Assembly: GCA_020853655.1 (NCBI GenBank)
Contig: JADYYL010000197.1
Location: 1-24,981, forward strand
Length of the DNA: 24,981 nt
Source: Deltaproteobacteria bacterium
GTDB taxonomy: Bacteria > Bdellovibrionota_C > UBA2361 > SZUA-149 > JADYYL01
Reading direction: 5' to 3'
Every line of letters begins with the position of its first letter. Position 1 is the stretch's first letter. The position numbers and the translations under genes were made by a program. Positions 15,622 through 23,937 of the stretch are shown here, piece after piece. The notes under the pieces are model-generated. The model had not been told where the DNA came from and did no database searches. It saw only the letters and a program-made list of their open reading frames with translations.

Positions 15622-15659
15622 CGAAGGAGATCAGATTCTGCCTAATCCGATCTCCTTCG
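15622..15659 (-). terminator. Second hairpin after the DUF899 gene
   Basis: Perfect 11-bp stem CGAAGGAGATC / GATCTCCTTCG, with a further 3-bp GAT/ATC pair beyond one mismatch. It begins 13 bases after the stop of the DUF899 gene on the minus strand. No U-run follows. With the next hairpin (15567-15599) it forms a tandem structure. Confidence 0.6.
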
Positions 15660-15672
15660 TGTTTGCGAGCGG

Positions 15673-16509
15673 TTAGCGGTTCGCGTGCGAGGCGCAGCAG
15701 CAGGCGGCGTCACGTTGAGATGCGCCCTCGTATTTGTCGTGGTGCCGGAGCCAAGAGTGGGTCGGTGACTGGGGCCATCCTTCCGGCGAATCCTCCCATT
15801 CCTCTTGTCGACCAAAGGGGGTGAGATCCAAGTATTGATAAGAACCCATCAGAGCATCGAGCCCCCGCGCATACGTCGAATAGGTATGAAAGACTCTTTC
15901 TCCGTCACGGAGGAATACGCTGGCTCCTGGTAGTTCTCCCTTGGTGGCCGGAATCTTGTTCTCCTGCACGAGCTGGGCCGTGTCCCTGTAGTTCCACTCG
16001 GTGCTGCCTTTCTCGGGATCGATGGTGACCTGGAAATCGTAATTGAATTCTGTTCCGAAAGACGAAACCCAGGGCAACGTCCAGCCCATTCTCCTCTTGA
16101 ACGGTTCGATCTTTGCGAGAGGCGCGCGCGAAACAACGACGAAGGATGTATCTCGGGCACGGAAGTGCGAGAGGTGCGGAATATTGTCGAGCATGAATGA
16201 GCATCCAGGGCAGCCCTCCGACCACGGTGCACCTGACTGGCCCGGGGGAGGGGAGTCGGGATCGAACATGAAATGATAGATGATGAGCTGTCGCGAAGAA
16301 TCAAAGAGATCCACGAACGATACTCGGCCGTTTGGGCCTTCGAAGGAATACTGTTTGGTGAGTTCGACCATCGGGAGCTTGCGTCGCTCGGCGTTCAATG
16401 CGTCGCGGGCTCTGGTGAATGCTTTCTCTTTTTCCAACAACAACTTGCGCGATTGAAGCCACGCTTCTCGAGTGACGACCGTGGGTAAGTGCGTGCGAGA
16501 TGATTGCAT
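15673..16509 (-). CDS. DUF899 thioredoxin-like protein
   Basis: A 278-residue cytosolic protein of the DUF899 (thioredoxin/AhpC-like) family. Typical blocks are TREAWLQSRKLLLEKEKAFT near the start, RRKLPMVELTKQYSFEGP, the thioredoxin strand QLIIYHFMFDP, the WSEGCPGCSFMLDNI motif with Cys100 and Cys103, FVVVSRAPLAKI, MGWTLPWVSSFGTEFNYDF and GASVFLRDGERVFHTYSTYARG. The CxxC lies where thioredoxins place theirs, so a redox role is likely, although family biochemistry is thin. AAGGAGGGCTC before the ATG at 16509 fixes the start; the frame open to 16833 is not typical of the family. Two hairpins follow the stop. The C-terminus includes a CCC run (AACCCASHANR-like tail). Confidence 0.92.
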   Translation of the reverse strand: MQSSRTHLPTVVTREAWLQSRKLLLEKEKAFTRARDALNAERRKLPMVELTKQYSFEGPNGRVSFVDLFDSSRQLIIYHFMFDPDSPPPGQSGAPWSEGCPGCSFMLDNIPHLSHFRARDTSFVVVSRAPLAKIEPFKRRMGWTLPWVSSFGTEFNYDFQVTIDPEKGSTEWNYRDTAQLVQENKIPATKGELPGASVFLRDGERVFHTYSTYARGLDALMGSYQYLDLTPFGRQEEWEDSPEGWPQSPTHSWLRHHDKYEGASQRDAACCCASHANR

Positions 16510-16851
16510 GAGCCCTCCTTCAAGATTCCCAGGGAAAAACGGTATCACGGGGATCTCGCTCGATCGATGATGCGAAGGGTGATTGGCGTCAGTTGAGAAC
16601 GGGAGGGTGCGGGGCCAGAGGTTCAGACACGAAGGAACCGGGAGGTCTGTCCTCCACTTTTTCTTTCGGAAGTCTGCGCGGCCGACCGCTGCGAAAAACC
16701 TTTCGTTTTCACGACGGGTTGCGGCAATTTTGAGGACTGGATCTCGGTCGGTGAAGGCGTCCGAAGAACAAGGATTTTTGATGAGGCTCTTTACTTTTTC
16801 TCGGAAGGCGCTACCGTCTCGTTTTCCAGCCAAGCTTACCCGCGGAGAAGT
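16510..16851. other. Divergent intergenic region between DUF899 and an unknown gene
   Basis: 342 bases. The minus reading frame of DUF899 stays open to 16833, and a plus frame (16583-16855) is also open, but neither has a ribosome binding site or family-like sequence. Promoters for both flanking genes are expected here. I see no strong repeat or hairpin. Confidence 0.4.
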
Positions 16852-17406
16852 ATGATGCGAACCATGAGAGGCCCGGGCATGAGAGCGTCAGAAGCGCTCA
16901 CTGGTTGTCGAGCGGTCGCTACCGGCGCCCGAGTCATTCACCTTCCCGATTCCCGTCCAGTCGATCCCAATACTCTTCTGCAGCGACGATTTCGCGAACT
17001 GTCGACATTGTGTCAGACCGCGACCAGGCTTCTTTCTGAGTATCGCAGTGGTTCCGCCCATCGAGCCGTTGTCTCTGCCGAAGGCGTCTCGGGCCTTTTG
17101 CTCGACGCTCAGACACTGCTCGAAGGGTTACGCCGCCGCCTCGACCTCGTGCGACCGAATATGGAACGGGGGCAATCAGATGATCTGCAGCGCGCGGCGA
17201 AACTGCTCGACGAGCCGATCTCGTTTGCGCACAACCACGATCCGATGACGCAGCTCGTGTTTGCCACGGAGGACCGCGTCCAACCGAGAGCTTTGCTCCC
17301 TCGAGAACTTCCCAACGAGATCGAGCGAATATTCGAGGCGTTTGGCGGATCGTTTAAGCGCGAGCTTCGAGATGAGGTCGTTCGGACTGTGGGTTACATC
17401 CAGTAA
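16852..17406 (+). CDS. Hypothetical protein
   Basis: A 184-residue soluble protein I do not recognise. It is mainly helical. After a basic N-terminus comes LLQRRFRELSTLCQTATRLL, a region AEGVSGLLLDAQTLLEGLRR, and a final helical segment, NEIERIFEAFGGSFKRELRD. There is no signal peptide or membrane segment. GGAGAAGT precedes the ATG at 16852, a good ribosome binding site. It is divergent from DUF899 and convergent with the ABC-F gene, separated from that by 79 bases. The function is unknown. Confidence 0.6.
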   Translation: MMRTMRGPGMRASEALTGCRAVATGARVIHLPDSRPVDPNTLLQRRFRELSTLCQTATRLLSEYRSGSAHRAVVSAEGVSGLLLDAQTLLEGLRRRLDLVRPNMERGQSDDLQRAAKLLDEPISFAHNHDPMTQLVFATEDRVQPRALLPRELPNEIERIFEAFGGSFKRELRDEVVRTVGYIQ

Positions 17407-17485
17407 GTCGCTGGGACGCCTTCTTTATCCCGCGGCATGCAATCCAGTACGGTTTCATGACACTGCATCGTTGCCGTCGGCGTTG

Positions 17486-19240
17486 CTACGCCCCAGCAAG
17501 TTCACTCCACCTCTTGTAGAGGCTCTCGACTGTCCGAGTTGCTTCGGCGAGCTTCTTGTTGAGATCGGTCACGACCTTGCCCTCTTGAATCTCGCGGGCC
17601 ATTTGCTCTTCCAGTTGCGCGACGCGTTTTTCCGCCTTCTCAATCGAACGCTCCATCTGCTTCAGCTCTCGCTGCTCCTCGGTCGATAGAGCGGCTGGAG
17701 TCCCAACCTTGCGGGCAGGTTCCTGAGTTGGTTCGGAGACGAGGTCCTCCCATTGATTGAAGCTCGCTACGTACTCTCCCTTTCCGTCATGCATGACGAG
17801 GAAAAGATCGCAGACCCCCTCAATCATCTTTCGATCGTGAGATATCAGAACCACCGCCCCTTCAAAGCTCTCAAGGCTTTCTTCGAGCGCTTCGAGTGTA
17901 TCGATATCCAGATCGTTCGTCGGCTCGTCGAGGAGGAGGACGTCCGCGGGCTCCAGGATCAATTTTGCAATCAGCAGACGAGCTTGCTCCCCGCCGGAAA
18001 GCATGGATACCTGCGTCTCCAGCTGATTCGCGCGGAAAAGATAGCGGGCTGCATAAGAAGCGACATGGAGTTCCCGCCCTTGGAACACAACGGAATCCGA
18101 CTCCGGAGCGAGAAACCGCTTCAACGAGACTGAACGGTTCAGTCCTGCGCGCTGCTGGTCGAATGAGACGACACGTAAGTTCGGTGCTTGCCAAATTTTG
18201 CCATCATCAACGGATAGCTCACCACTCAATATCTTGAGTAAGGTCGATTTCCCGGTTCCATTGCGTCCGACGATGCCGAGCTTCATGCCCTTCGTCAAAA
18301 CAACATCAAGGCCAGAAACAATCTGCAGTTCGCCGAAACTTTTTGAGATTCCCTCGGCGACGATGAGACGCTTCGTCTGGCGGCCGGTCGACGAGAAATC
18401 AACCTCTGCCTGCGTCGCGACTCGTGATCGAGATTTCGATTGATGCAATTCAGAAATCAGGCGCTCCGCGTTCTGAATTCGAGCGGATGCCTTCGTCGTG
18501 CGCGCTTTTGGTTGACGCCGGAGCCACTCGGTCTCTCGTCGAACAGAATTGGCGAGGTTCTGTTCTCGCCGCTGAAGTTGCTCGACGATCTCCTCGCGGC
18601 GCACGAGGAAGTTCTCATAGCTGCCCTCGACCGAGATAAACCCTTCTGGATAGCGCCGACTAATCTCAATGGTTCGGGTCGTGACATTCTCGAGGAACGT
18701 GCGATCGTGGCTGATGATGATGGAAGCGAATGCTGCTCCGTGAAGGAAGTGCTCGAGCCAGATGATGCTCTCAAGATCCAATTGGTTTGTCGGCTCGTCG
18801 AGCAGGAACAGATCCGGATCCTCAAGCAGCTTGGACGCAATCGCGAGTCGCTTCCGGAATCCGCCCGAAAGCTGGCGTATCCGCTCCTTGTCCTCTGGGA
18901 GGCCAATGAGATTCCGAACAGCGCCCACTCTCGAATGCCGTTCGAGATCGCTCCAATGACTGTCGCAGCGGGCATTCAGGATTTCATCGATTGAGTCACT
19001 CTCGTCAAACGTTTCCGATTGAGGAAGGTAGGATACTCGCAGCCCCTTTCGGTAGATGATCTTCCCACCGTCGAGATCTTCCTGACCGGCGAGCATTCGT
19101 AGGAATGTAGATTTGCCGGCTCCATTGGGGCCGATAAGGCCGACGCGTTCGCCTTCATGGACCGAGAGAGATAGTTTCTCAAACAACGGCGTCGGGCCGA
19201 AGGATTTTTCGAGATTGGTGCAGCTGAGTAAGTGTGACAT
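17486..19240 (-). CDS. uup: ABC-F family ATPase, Uup-like
   Basis: A cytosolic ribosome-associated ABC-F protein of 584 residues with two ATPase cassettes and no membrane part. Cassette 1 has Walker A GPNGAGKST (37-45), signature LSGGF (124-128), Walker B LFLLDEPTNQLD (144-155) and switch SHDR (177-180). Cassette 2 has GRNGTGKST (325-333), LSGGE (414-418), LLLDEPTNDLD and SHDR (467-470). The inter-domain linker carries ETEWLRRQPKARTTKASARI, a hallmark of Uup. The C-terminal coiled coil (about 520-584) is also Uup-like. All catalytic residues are intact. Uup acts in ribosome function and genome stability. No clear ribosome binding site precedes the ATG. It appears monocistronic. Confidence 0.95.
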   Translation of the reverse strand: MSHLLSCTNLEKSFGPTPLFEKLSLSVHEGERVGLIGPNGAGKSTFLRMLAGQEDLDGGKIIYRKGLRVSYLPQSETFDESDSIDEILNARCDSHWSDLERHSRVGAVRNLIGLPEDKERIRQLSGGFRKRLAIASKLLEDPDLFLLDEPTNQLDLESIIWLEHFLHGAAFASIIISHDRTFLENVTTRTIEISRRYPEGFISVEGSYENFLVRREEIVEQLQRREQNLANSVRRETEWLRRQPKARTTKASARIQNAERLISELHQSKSRSRVATQAEVDFSSTGRQTKRLIVAEGISKSFGELQIVSGLDVVLTKGMKLGIVGRNGTGKSTLLKILSGELSVDDGKIWQAPNLRVVSFDQQRAGLNRSVSLKRFLAPESDSVVFQGRELHVASYAARYLFRANQLETQVSMLSGGEQARLLIAKLILEPADVLLLDEPTNDLDIDTLEALEESLESFEGAVVLISHDRKMIEGVCDLFLVMHDGKGEYVASFNQWEDLVSEPTQEPARKVGTPAALSTEEQRELKQMERSIEKAEKRVAQLEEQMAREIQEGKVVTDLNKKLAEATRTVESLYKRWSELAGA

Positions 19241-19490
19241 GGGGCGTGGTCTAACATCTCCACGCGCGGGCTGTCGACTCTCGCTCGGTGATCAAAGAAT
19301 CGGCTCAAGAAAGCACTGGTTGCGATCTCGCGCGATCACAAGGTCGCACGAGCTGAAGAAGTCGTCCGGGAGACGACCTTTTCACCGCTCTGCTGGGATA
19401 AGTCCCCGACCTCGTTGGCCTCGTTTGGTAGAAAAAGGGCACTTTCGGGGAAAGAGCACTCGCTCGTCGTCCTGGTGAATAACGACCCTC

Positions 19491-20498
19491 GTGAATATTC
19501 TACAGCAAAATTCGACCCCTTTGGTGACGCGTTCCGACGCTCCCACGACGAAGCCGTCGTCGGTAGTGGATGGAGAGGCGCTTCGCTCGGCAGCCGAGAC
19601 GGCCGCGACGGCGCTCTCTGATCCTTCCATAGAGAGTGTGCTCGTCCGGATGGGGGTGCCGGCGACGAACCGATCGGCAACCACTCGCGCAGAGCGCTCC
19701 CAGGCAGAGGATGCCGTTCGCCGATATCTTGGCGTGGCGGACTCCTCTCGAATCGAGCTGGACCTCAACCGAGCACGGAGCGCGAGCGGAGCGTTCTTCC
19801 GGGACGGCGGTATTGGTTTGTTTCCTGACCCGCAGCAGCGATACCTGCGAGGGAGTGTCACAGTGAACGAGATGGTGTCGCTTCCGGCCGTTCGGAGTGC
19901 GCTGGAATCTACGATTCAACCGATCACGGTCGACTTCATCATTCCGTTTCCCCCGGACCCCAAGGCCCCGCGCTTCTTTGTCGAGGGTGTCGAGGTCGAT
20001 CCGGGACGCGCACCGGATCAAAAGATAGTGTCCGCTGTGGCGCGGGCGTCACTGAATGCTCTCCCACCCACGGGAGCTGCGCGAATCGATGACCGGTCGG
20101 TGGCAATGCGATTCCAGGATTTCGAACGCGACGGCTCGTCCGCCTTCAAGGTGACGGTGGCAGACTGTTTTGTCACCTCTGGTGCTGCAAACTGCTTCTC
20201 TTACATGGTCTCCAAAGTCGTTGATCGCACTCCGGCGCAATCCGGGAGTGCGGAGCAAACTTCCAGATTGCGGCGATGGTTTCTGAATCCGGGGCGCGTG
20301 CAGGCGCCTGACATCGACATCACGGACACTCTGCAGGTGAGTCGATCCTCCGTTGCAGTGAGCCGGAGCGTTATGAGTGTGCGTGGTGCAGAGAAGGAGC
20401 CCGTGGAACTGGATCCGATCCGCATCATCCCTATGAATACCTGGGACAGCGCATTTGTGGACCCGCCGGTTCGGGCGGCGAGCCCGAAGCTGAAATAG
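19491..20498 (+). CDS. Hypothetical protein
   Basis: A protein of up to 335 residues with no recognised family, signal peptide or membrane segment. The N-terminal 80 residues are Ser/Thr/Ala-rich and look unstructured. The middle part (YLRGSVTVNEMVSLPAVRSA, QPITVDFIIPFPPD, RFFVEGVEVDPGRAPDQKIV, VAMRFQDFERDG, AFKVTVADCFVTSG) looks like a beta-rich globular domain. The C-terminal part holds TDTLQVSRSSVAVSRSVMSV. The GTG at 19491 is the only early start and lacks a good ribosome binding site, so the true start may be further in. A weak hairpin (TGCGTT/AACGCA, 20538-20559) follows the stop. The length and chromosome-like codon pattern support a real gene. Confidence 0.6.
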   Translation: MNILQQNSTPLVTRSDAPTTKPSSVVDGEALRSAAETAATALSDPSIESVLVRMGVPATNRSATTRAERSQAEDAVRRYLGVADSSRIELDLNRARSASGAFFRDGGIGLFPDPQQRYLRGSVTVNEMVSLPAVRSALESTIQPITVDFIIPFPPDPKAPRFFVEGVEVDPGRAPDQKIVSAVARASLNALPPTGAARIDDRSVAMRFQDFERDGSSAFKVTVADCFVTSGAANCFSYMVSKVVDRTPAQSGSAEQTSRLRRWFLNPGRVQAPDIDITDTLQVSRSSVAVSRSVMSVRGAEKEPVELDPIRIIPMNTWDSAFVDPPVRAASPKLK

Positions 20499-20747
20499 CT
20501 CTCGGAAAGCCCAGGTGAGGGGACCCGTCTGGAAAACTGCGTTCAAAAATGAAAACGCATTCGCCGCTTCGAACTCCATGTGCACACGAGCAGCGCGCAA
20601 GCAGGAGTAGTCCCTAGGTGAATCTCGAAGTGCATTTGAGTCGGCGGTCGATCGGAGGCGCCACTCCGTCTGCCTGACGCGCTCACCTCTACTGGCAGAA
20701 ATCCAGCGCGGCGGCGTGAGCCTTCCGACCCACGCCGCATGATTCCG

Positions 20748-21632
20748 TTAGTTCGCCGAGTCGTCGAGCCGCCCCATCTTTCCCTCTTGGTAATCGCGGA
20801 TGGCGGCATGAATCTCTGCCTGCGAGTTCATCACAAACGGACCGTAGCTCACGACGGGCTCGTCGATGGGAACGCCGGTCAGCACGAGCAGATGGGCTTC
20901 GGTACTTGCCTCGACGCGAATCGCGCCACCGCTACGGCCAAACTGGACGAGCTCCAATCCGGAGACACGCTCACTATCATTCACGAGCGTTTCACCCTCA
21001 ACAACCACCACGAGGGTTGTATGGGATTCTGGTATCTCCAGTTCTGAAACGCCGGGCCGGATTCGCAAGTCCCATACGTTGAGCTCGGTGTGAGTCGCTG
21101 CGGGACCATGGGCATCGCGATAGCGGCCCGCAACAATACGAAGCGCTCCATTCTCAAGTGGCACGGTCGGGATGCTCGCCGCCGTCAGCGCCTGATACTT
21201 TGGCTTTCCCATCTTGTCCTTGGCCGGAAGATTCACCCACAATTGAGCAGCTTCAAGAACGCCGCCGTTCCGCATGAGCTCTTTTCCATGCTTCTCCTCG
21301 TGGACGACACCAGATGCTGCCGTCATCCACTGAACGTCTCCTGCTTCGATTCGGCCTGCATTGCCCGCGGAGTCGCGATGTTCCAGAACTCCCTGAAAAA
21401 CAAGCGTGACGGTCTCAAAGCCACGGTGCGGATGCTCGTCAACGCCCTTCTGCTTCTCCATCGGAGGGAACTTCGCCGGACCGATATAGTCGAGCATGAT
21501 GAATGGGCTGAAGGTATTGTCAGCTCCGCGAGGCGAGAAGACCTGCCGCACCGGCAATCCATCGCCCACCATATGGCTCTCGGTGATCTTTCTCACCGAC
21601 TCGATCTGTTTCAGTGTTTTCGTTGTGTTCAT
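20748..21632 (-). CDS. Pirin family protein
   Basis: A 294-residue bicupin of the pirin family. The metal ligands match the known set: His67 and His69 in DEHPHRGFETVT, and His111 and Glu113 in ASGVVHEEKHG. Other family blocks are FSPFIMLDYIGP, GVLEHRDSAGN, GDVQWMTA and LWVNLPAKDKM. The C-terminal cupin starts near SELEIPESHTTLVVVVEGE. Members include quercetin dioxygenases and redox-linked regulators; the reaction here is not known. GGAGGGCAA before the ATG at 21632 sets the start; the frame open to 21695 is rejected. It is divergent from an HxlR regulator 99 bases away, its probable controller. Confidence 0.94.
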   Translation of the reverse strand: MNTTKTLKQIESVRKITESHMVGDGLPVRQVFSPRGADNTFSPFIMLDYIGPAKFPPMEKQKGVDEHPHRGFETVTLVFQGVLEHRDSAGNAGRIEAGDVQWMTAASGVVHEEKHGKELMRNGGVLEAAQLWVNLPAKDKMGKPKYQALTAASIPTVPLENGALRIVAGRYRDAHGPAATHTELNVWDLRIRPGVSELEIPESHTTLVVVVEGETLVNDSERVSGLELVQFGRSGGAIRVEASTEAHLLVLTGVPIDEPVVSYGPFVMNSQAEIHAAIRDYQEGKMGRLDDSAN

Positions 21633-21731
21633 TTGCCCTCCATTTCTCGTTCTTGACATGTAAGGCTCGGCTATCAGAAATACAAGTATGGGCATTTTTG
21701 TTACTCACTATCCTCGAGGATACTAAGCGCC
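21633..21731. promoter_or_regulatory. Shared pirin/HxlR control region with a 14-bp palindrome
   Basis: 99 bases between divergent starts. A perfect palindrome TATCCTCGAGGATA lies at 21709-21722, nine bases before the HxlR GTG, where binding would block its ribosome binding site or promoter. TTGACA at 21653-21658 resembles a -35 box toward HxlR. The middle is AT-rich (AGAAATACAAGTATG). The palindrome is a candidate HxlR operator by position only. Confidence 0.5.
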
Positions 21732-22070
21732 GTGGCTGGGAAAAAGAAGAGCGTCAGCTGCGACGTAGAGACCACACTTCGCATCATCGGCGGGAAGTGG
21801 AAGGTGTTGGTCATTTACTTCCTGCAGGACGGGACCAAGCGATTCAATCAGCTCCACCAGTCACTCGGAGGGATCTCCCATCGCACGCTGGTCAAGCAAC
21901 TCCGCGAACTCGAGAGAGATGGGATCGTGTCTCGGAAGGTGTATCTGCAGATTCCGCCGAAAGTCGAATACTCTCTCACCAAAGTGGGGCACCAACTGAA
22001 GCCGGTTCTGGAAGCGATGCACATATGGGGCGAACGCTTCGGCCCTCGATCCGCCAAGCCGGGCTCATAA
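21732..22070 (+). CDS. HxlR-family winged-helix regulator
   Basis: A 112-residue DNA-binding protein of the HxlR family. It shows the family opening SCDVETTLRIIGGKWKVLVI, then RFNQLHQSLGGISHRTLVKQ, the recognition helix LRELERDGIVSRKVY, and PPKVEYSLTKVGHQLKPVLE. A cysteine at residue 10 sits just before the ETTLRIIGGKWK block. In YodB-type members that position senses quinones or aldehydes by thiol modification, so a redox-sensing role is plausible here. It starts with GTG. It is divergent from pirin, and a 14-bp palindrome overlaps its upstream region, suggesting autoregulation and control of pirin. Confidence 0.94.
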   Translation: MAGKKKSVSCDVETTLRIIGGKWKVLVIYFLQDGTKRFNQLHQSLGGISHRTLVKQLRELERDGIVSRKVYLQIPPKVEYSLTKVGHQLKPVLEAMHIWGERFGPRSAKPGS

Positions 22071-22114
22071 GAAAACAGAAGACGATTTTTTAACGATCTT
22101 TACAGCACTCTTCG

Positions 22115-23149
22115 ATGAAACCCATTCTCGCCAATCTGTGCCTTCTCTTTGTGACGCTCCTTGTCATGCTCATCGGCGCGGAGGTCCTGTTCCGAGTGAT
22201 TCCGCGCGGGACTGCTCCGAGTGATGATCGCCCAAAGTTTTACTATGCACCGGAGGGAGCTCGTGATCTTCGCAATGGTCCCTATGACACCGCGAAACCC
22301 GCGTCGACGTACCGAATCGCCGTCGTTGGTGATTCGTTTTCGTTTGCGCCCTATATGCAGTTCGACGATACCTTCGCCAAGCGGCTCGAGCGGATGTTGA
22401 ACTTGAATCTTGCCGCGCCCCGCGTCGAGGTCCTCAATTATGGGATGCCGAGACTGTCCACGAATCACGAGGTTCCGCTCGTCGAGCAGGCGTTAAGGGA
22501 GGGTGCCGATCTCGTTTTGCTGCAGATCACTTTGAACGATGCGGAGCGAAAACCCGTCGCTCCCGGTGCCGGCCTCCTTCGCGGCCGGGTCGGTATAGGA
22601 GGCGAGCTCGAATTCGATAGCGGTCTTCTTTCTCACTGGAAATTTGGTGCCTTCGTGCTGCAGCGCATCCATGCGTGGAGCAGCCGACATGCCTACCAGA
22701 AATACTTCTTTGATCTCTTCGAACACAAGCAAGGGTGGGCACTCTTTCGCGATTCGCTGGCGAAGATCCGTGCGAAGTGTCGGAAGGCGGACGTTCCTGT
22801 CGTGGGCATTATCTTCCCGCTCTTTGAGCCGACTCTCGTCGATTATCCGTTTCTTCCCATACACGAGAAGATCGCTACGGCTCTGAGTGAGTTGGATTAC
22901 CGGGTCTATGATCTGCTTCCGAGCTTTCGAGGGATGCCCACCGATCGACTCCAGGTGCTTCCGGGCGTCGACCGCCATCCGAACGAGATCGCCCACCGGG
23001 TGGCGGCGGAATCTCTCTACGAGTATCTCGCTCAAGAGGCGCTGCTTCCCGCAGAAAGTGTCATTAAGGTGCGTGTCCGCAATCGGATCTCCGCGGATCT
23101 GTCGACCGCGAATGAAGATGTCGCGTATACCCCCGCCGCTACGAAGTAA
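22115..23149 (+). CDS. SGNH/GDSL-like hydrolase, membrane-anchored
   Basis: A 344-residue protein with an N-terminal hydrophobic segment (about 5-28, LANLCLLFVTLLVMLIGAEVLF) that serves as signal or anchor, so the catalytic domain is outside the inner membrane. SGNH blocks: I VVGDSFSFA (Ser74), II YGMPR (Gly110), III TLNDAE (Asn141), V DRHPN (Asp286, His288). The family includes esterases, acyltransferase-linked hydrolases and AlgX/SGNH O-acetyl enzymes. The class with an N-terminal anchor and GDSFSF often acts on cell-surface polysaccharide or lipid, but the substrate is unknown. It starts 44 bases after the HxlR stop. The gap is AT-rich (TTTTTTAACGATC) with no clear ribosome binding site. 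Confidence 0.87.
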   Translation: MKPILANLCLLFVTLLVMLIGAEVLFRVIPRGTAPSDDRPKFYYAPEGARDLRNGPYDTAKPASTYRIAVVGDSFSFAPYMQFDDTFAKRLERMLNLNLAAPRVEVLNYGMPRLSTNHEVPLVEQALREGADLVLLQITLNDAERKPVAPGAGLLRGRVGIGGELEFDSGLLSHWKFGAFVLQRIHAWSSRHAYQKYFFDLFEHKQGWALFRDSLAKIRAKCRKADVPVVGIIFPLFEPTLVDYPFLPIHEKIATALSELDYRVYDLLPSFRGMPTDRLQVLPGVDRHPNEIAHRVAAESLYEYLAQEALLPAESVIKVRVRNRISADLSTANEDVAYTPAATK

Positions 23150-23160
23150 GGTGCCCCCAA

Positions 23161-23937
23161 CTACGCGGGCGAAACGAGCAGCGCTGGATCGGGACACAGC
23201 GTCAGGAAGAACTCTGCACGAGACTTCGCCGCTACGCCCGGGAAGTCTCCGCGCATTCCAAACAGTTCAAGCATGAGTTGATGGTGGAGATGGGGGGGCC
23301 AGTCCCCATTGACGGGATAATTGCCGACCGCGCCGAGTCGCTCTCCGGCGGAGAACCGTTGACCTTCGAATTTCCCGTCGAGGCTCTCTCGGTTGAGGTG
23401 GCCGTAAAGAGAAAAGAACTCGAGTCCTTGGAGTTCGTGTCGAAGGATGATCGTCGGTCCGTAGTCCCCGGCTCCGACGTTATCGCGGAAACTGTGCACC
23501 ACGCCGTCGAGTGGACAGAAGAGGGCTGACTCCGCAGGCACCCAGTAATCGATCCCAAGATGCTCCGAGCGGATTTCGCCTTCCGCCACAAAGTTCTCAC
23601 TTCGCTTGTACCACGCTCGACTCTCCGCGTAGCCGCCGAGCGCCAGTCGAGCGCCCGCGCTGTCCATCAACCCCCAGATGTATTGCTCGAGCTGCACGGC
23701 ATTCTGAGCATCGAGAGCCTGGAGATGTTGGTTCTTCGCCGAGAGGTCGATTCGCAACACCGCTCCTTCCCACAACGGTGAGTCGAAGAGAGGTGCTTTC
23801 TTCAAGTTCGTCTTGCTCAGCAGAGAGCTCAGTTGCTGCGACTGTGCTCGGAGCATATCGAGCACATCAGGCGACGGATCGACGGCCAGGGTATTAGCGG
23901 AATCGGTAGTAGAGAGTGTCGAAGGCGAGGCGGACAT
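23161..23937 (-). CDS. M23-type peptidase-like protein
   Basis: A 258-residue protein whose C-terminal half resembles LytM/M23 zinc endopeptidases. The zinc-site motifs are HLGID (His126, Asp130), LYGHL (His180) and HLHHQ (His216, His218). FCPLDGVVHSFRDN and GQRFSAGERLGAVGNYPVNG match the beta-rich core, and the PHLHxQ form is like the M23 domain found with aminotransferases. There is no signal peptide, which is odd for a cell-wall hydrolase; cytosolic or cryptic export are alternatives. GGAGCAGG precedes the ATG at 23937. It overlaps the upstream ACT-domain gene by 44 bases, implying coupled translation. The active residues look intact. It is convergent with the SGNH gene, 11 bases apart. 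Confidence 0.82.
   Translation of the reverse strand: MSASPSTLSTTDSANTLAVDPSPDVLDMLRAQSQQLSSLLSKTNLKKAPLFDSPLWEGAVLRIDLSAKNQHLQALDAQNAVQLEQYIWGLMDSAGARLALGGYAESRAWYKRSENFVAEGEIRSEHLGIDYWVPAESALFCPLDGVVHSFRDNVGAGDYGPTIILRHELQGLEFFSLYGHLNRESLDGKFEGQRFSAGERLGAVGNYPVNGDWPPHLHHQLMLELFGMRGDFPGVAAKSRAEFFLTLCPDPALLVSPA

Noticed and set aside
16583..16855. Plus-strand frame of 90 codons and the minus extension of DUF899 to 16833
   Set aside because: Neither has a ribosome binding site. The DUF899 start at 16509 has a strong one and matches the family N-terminus.
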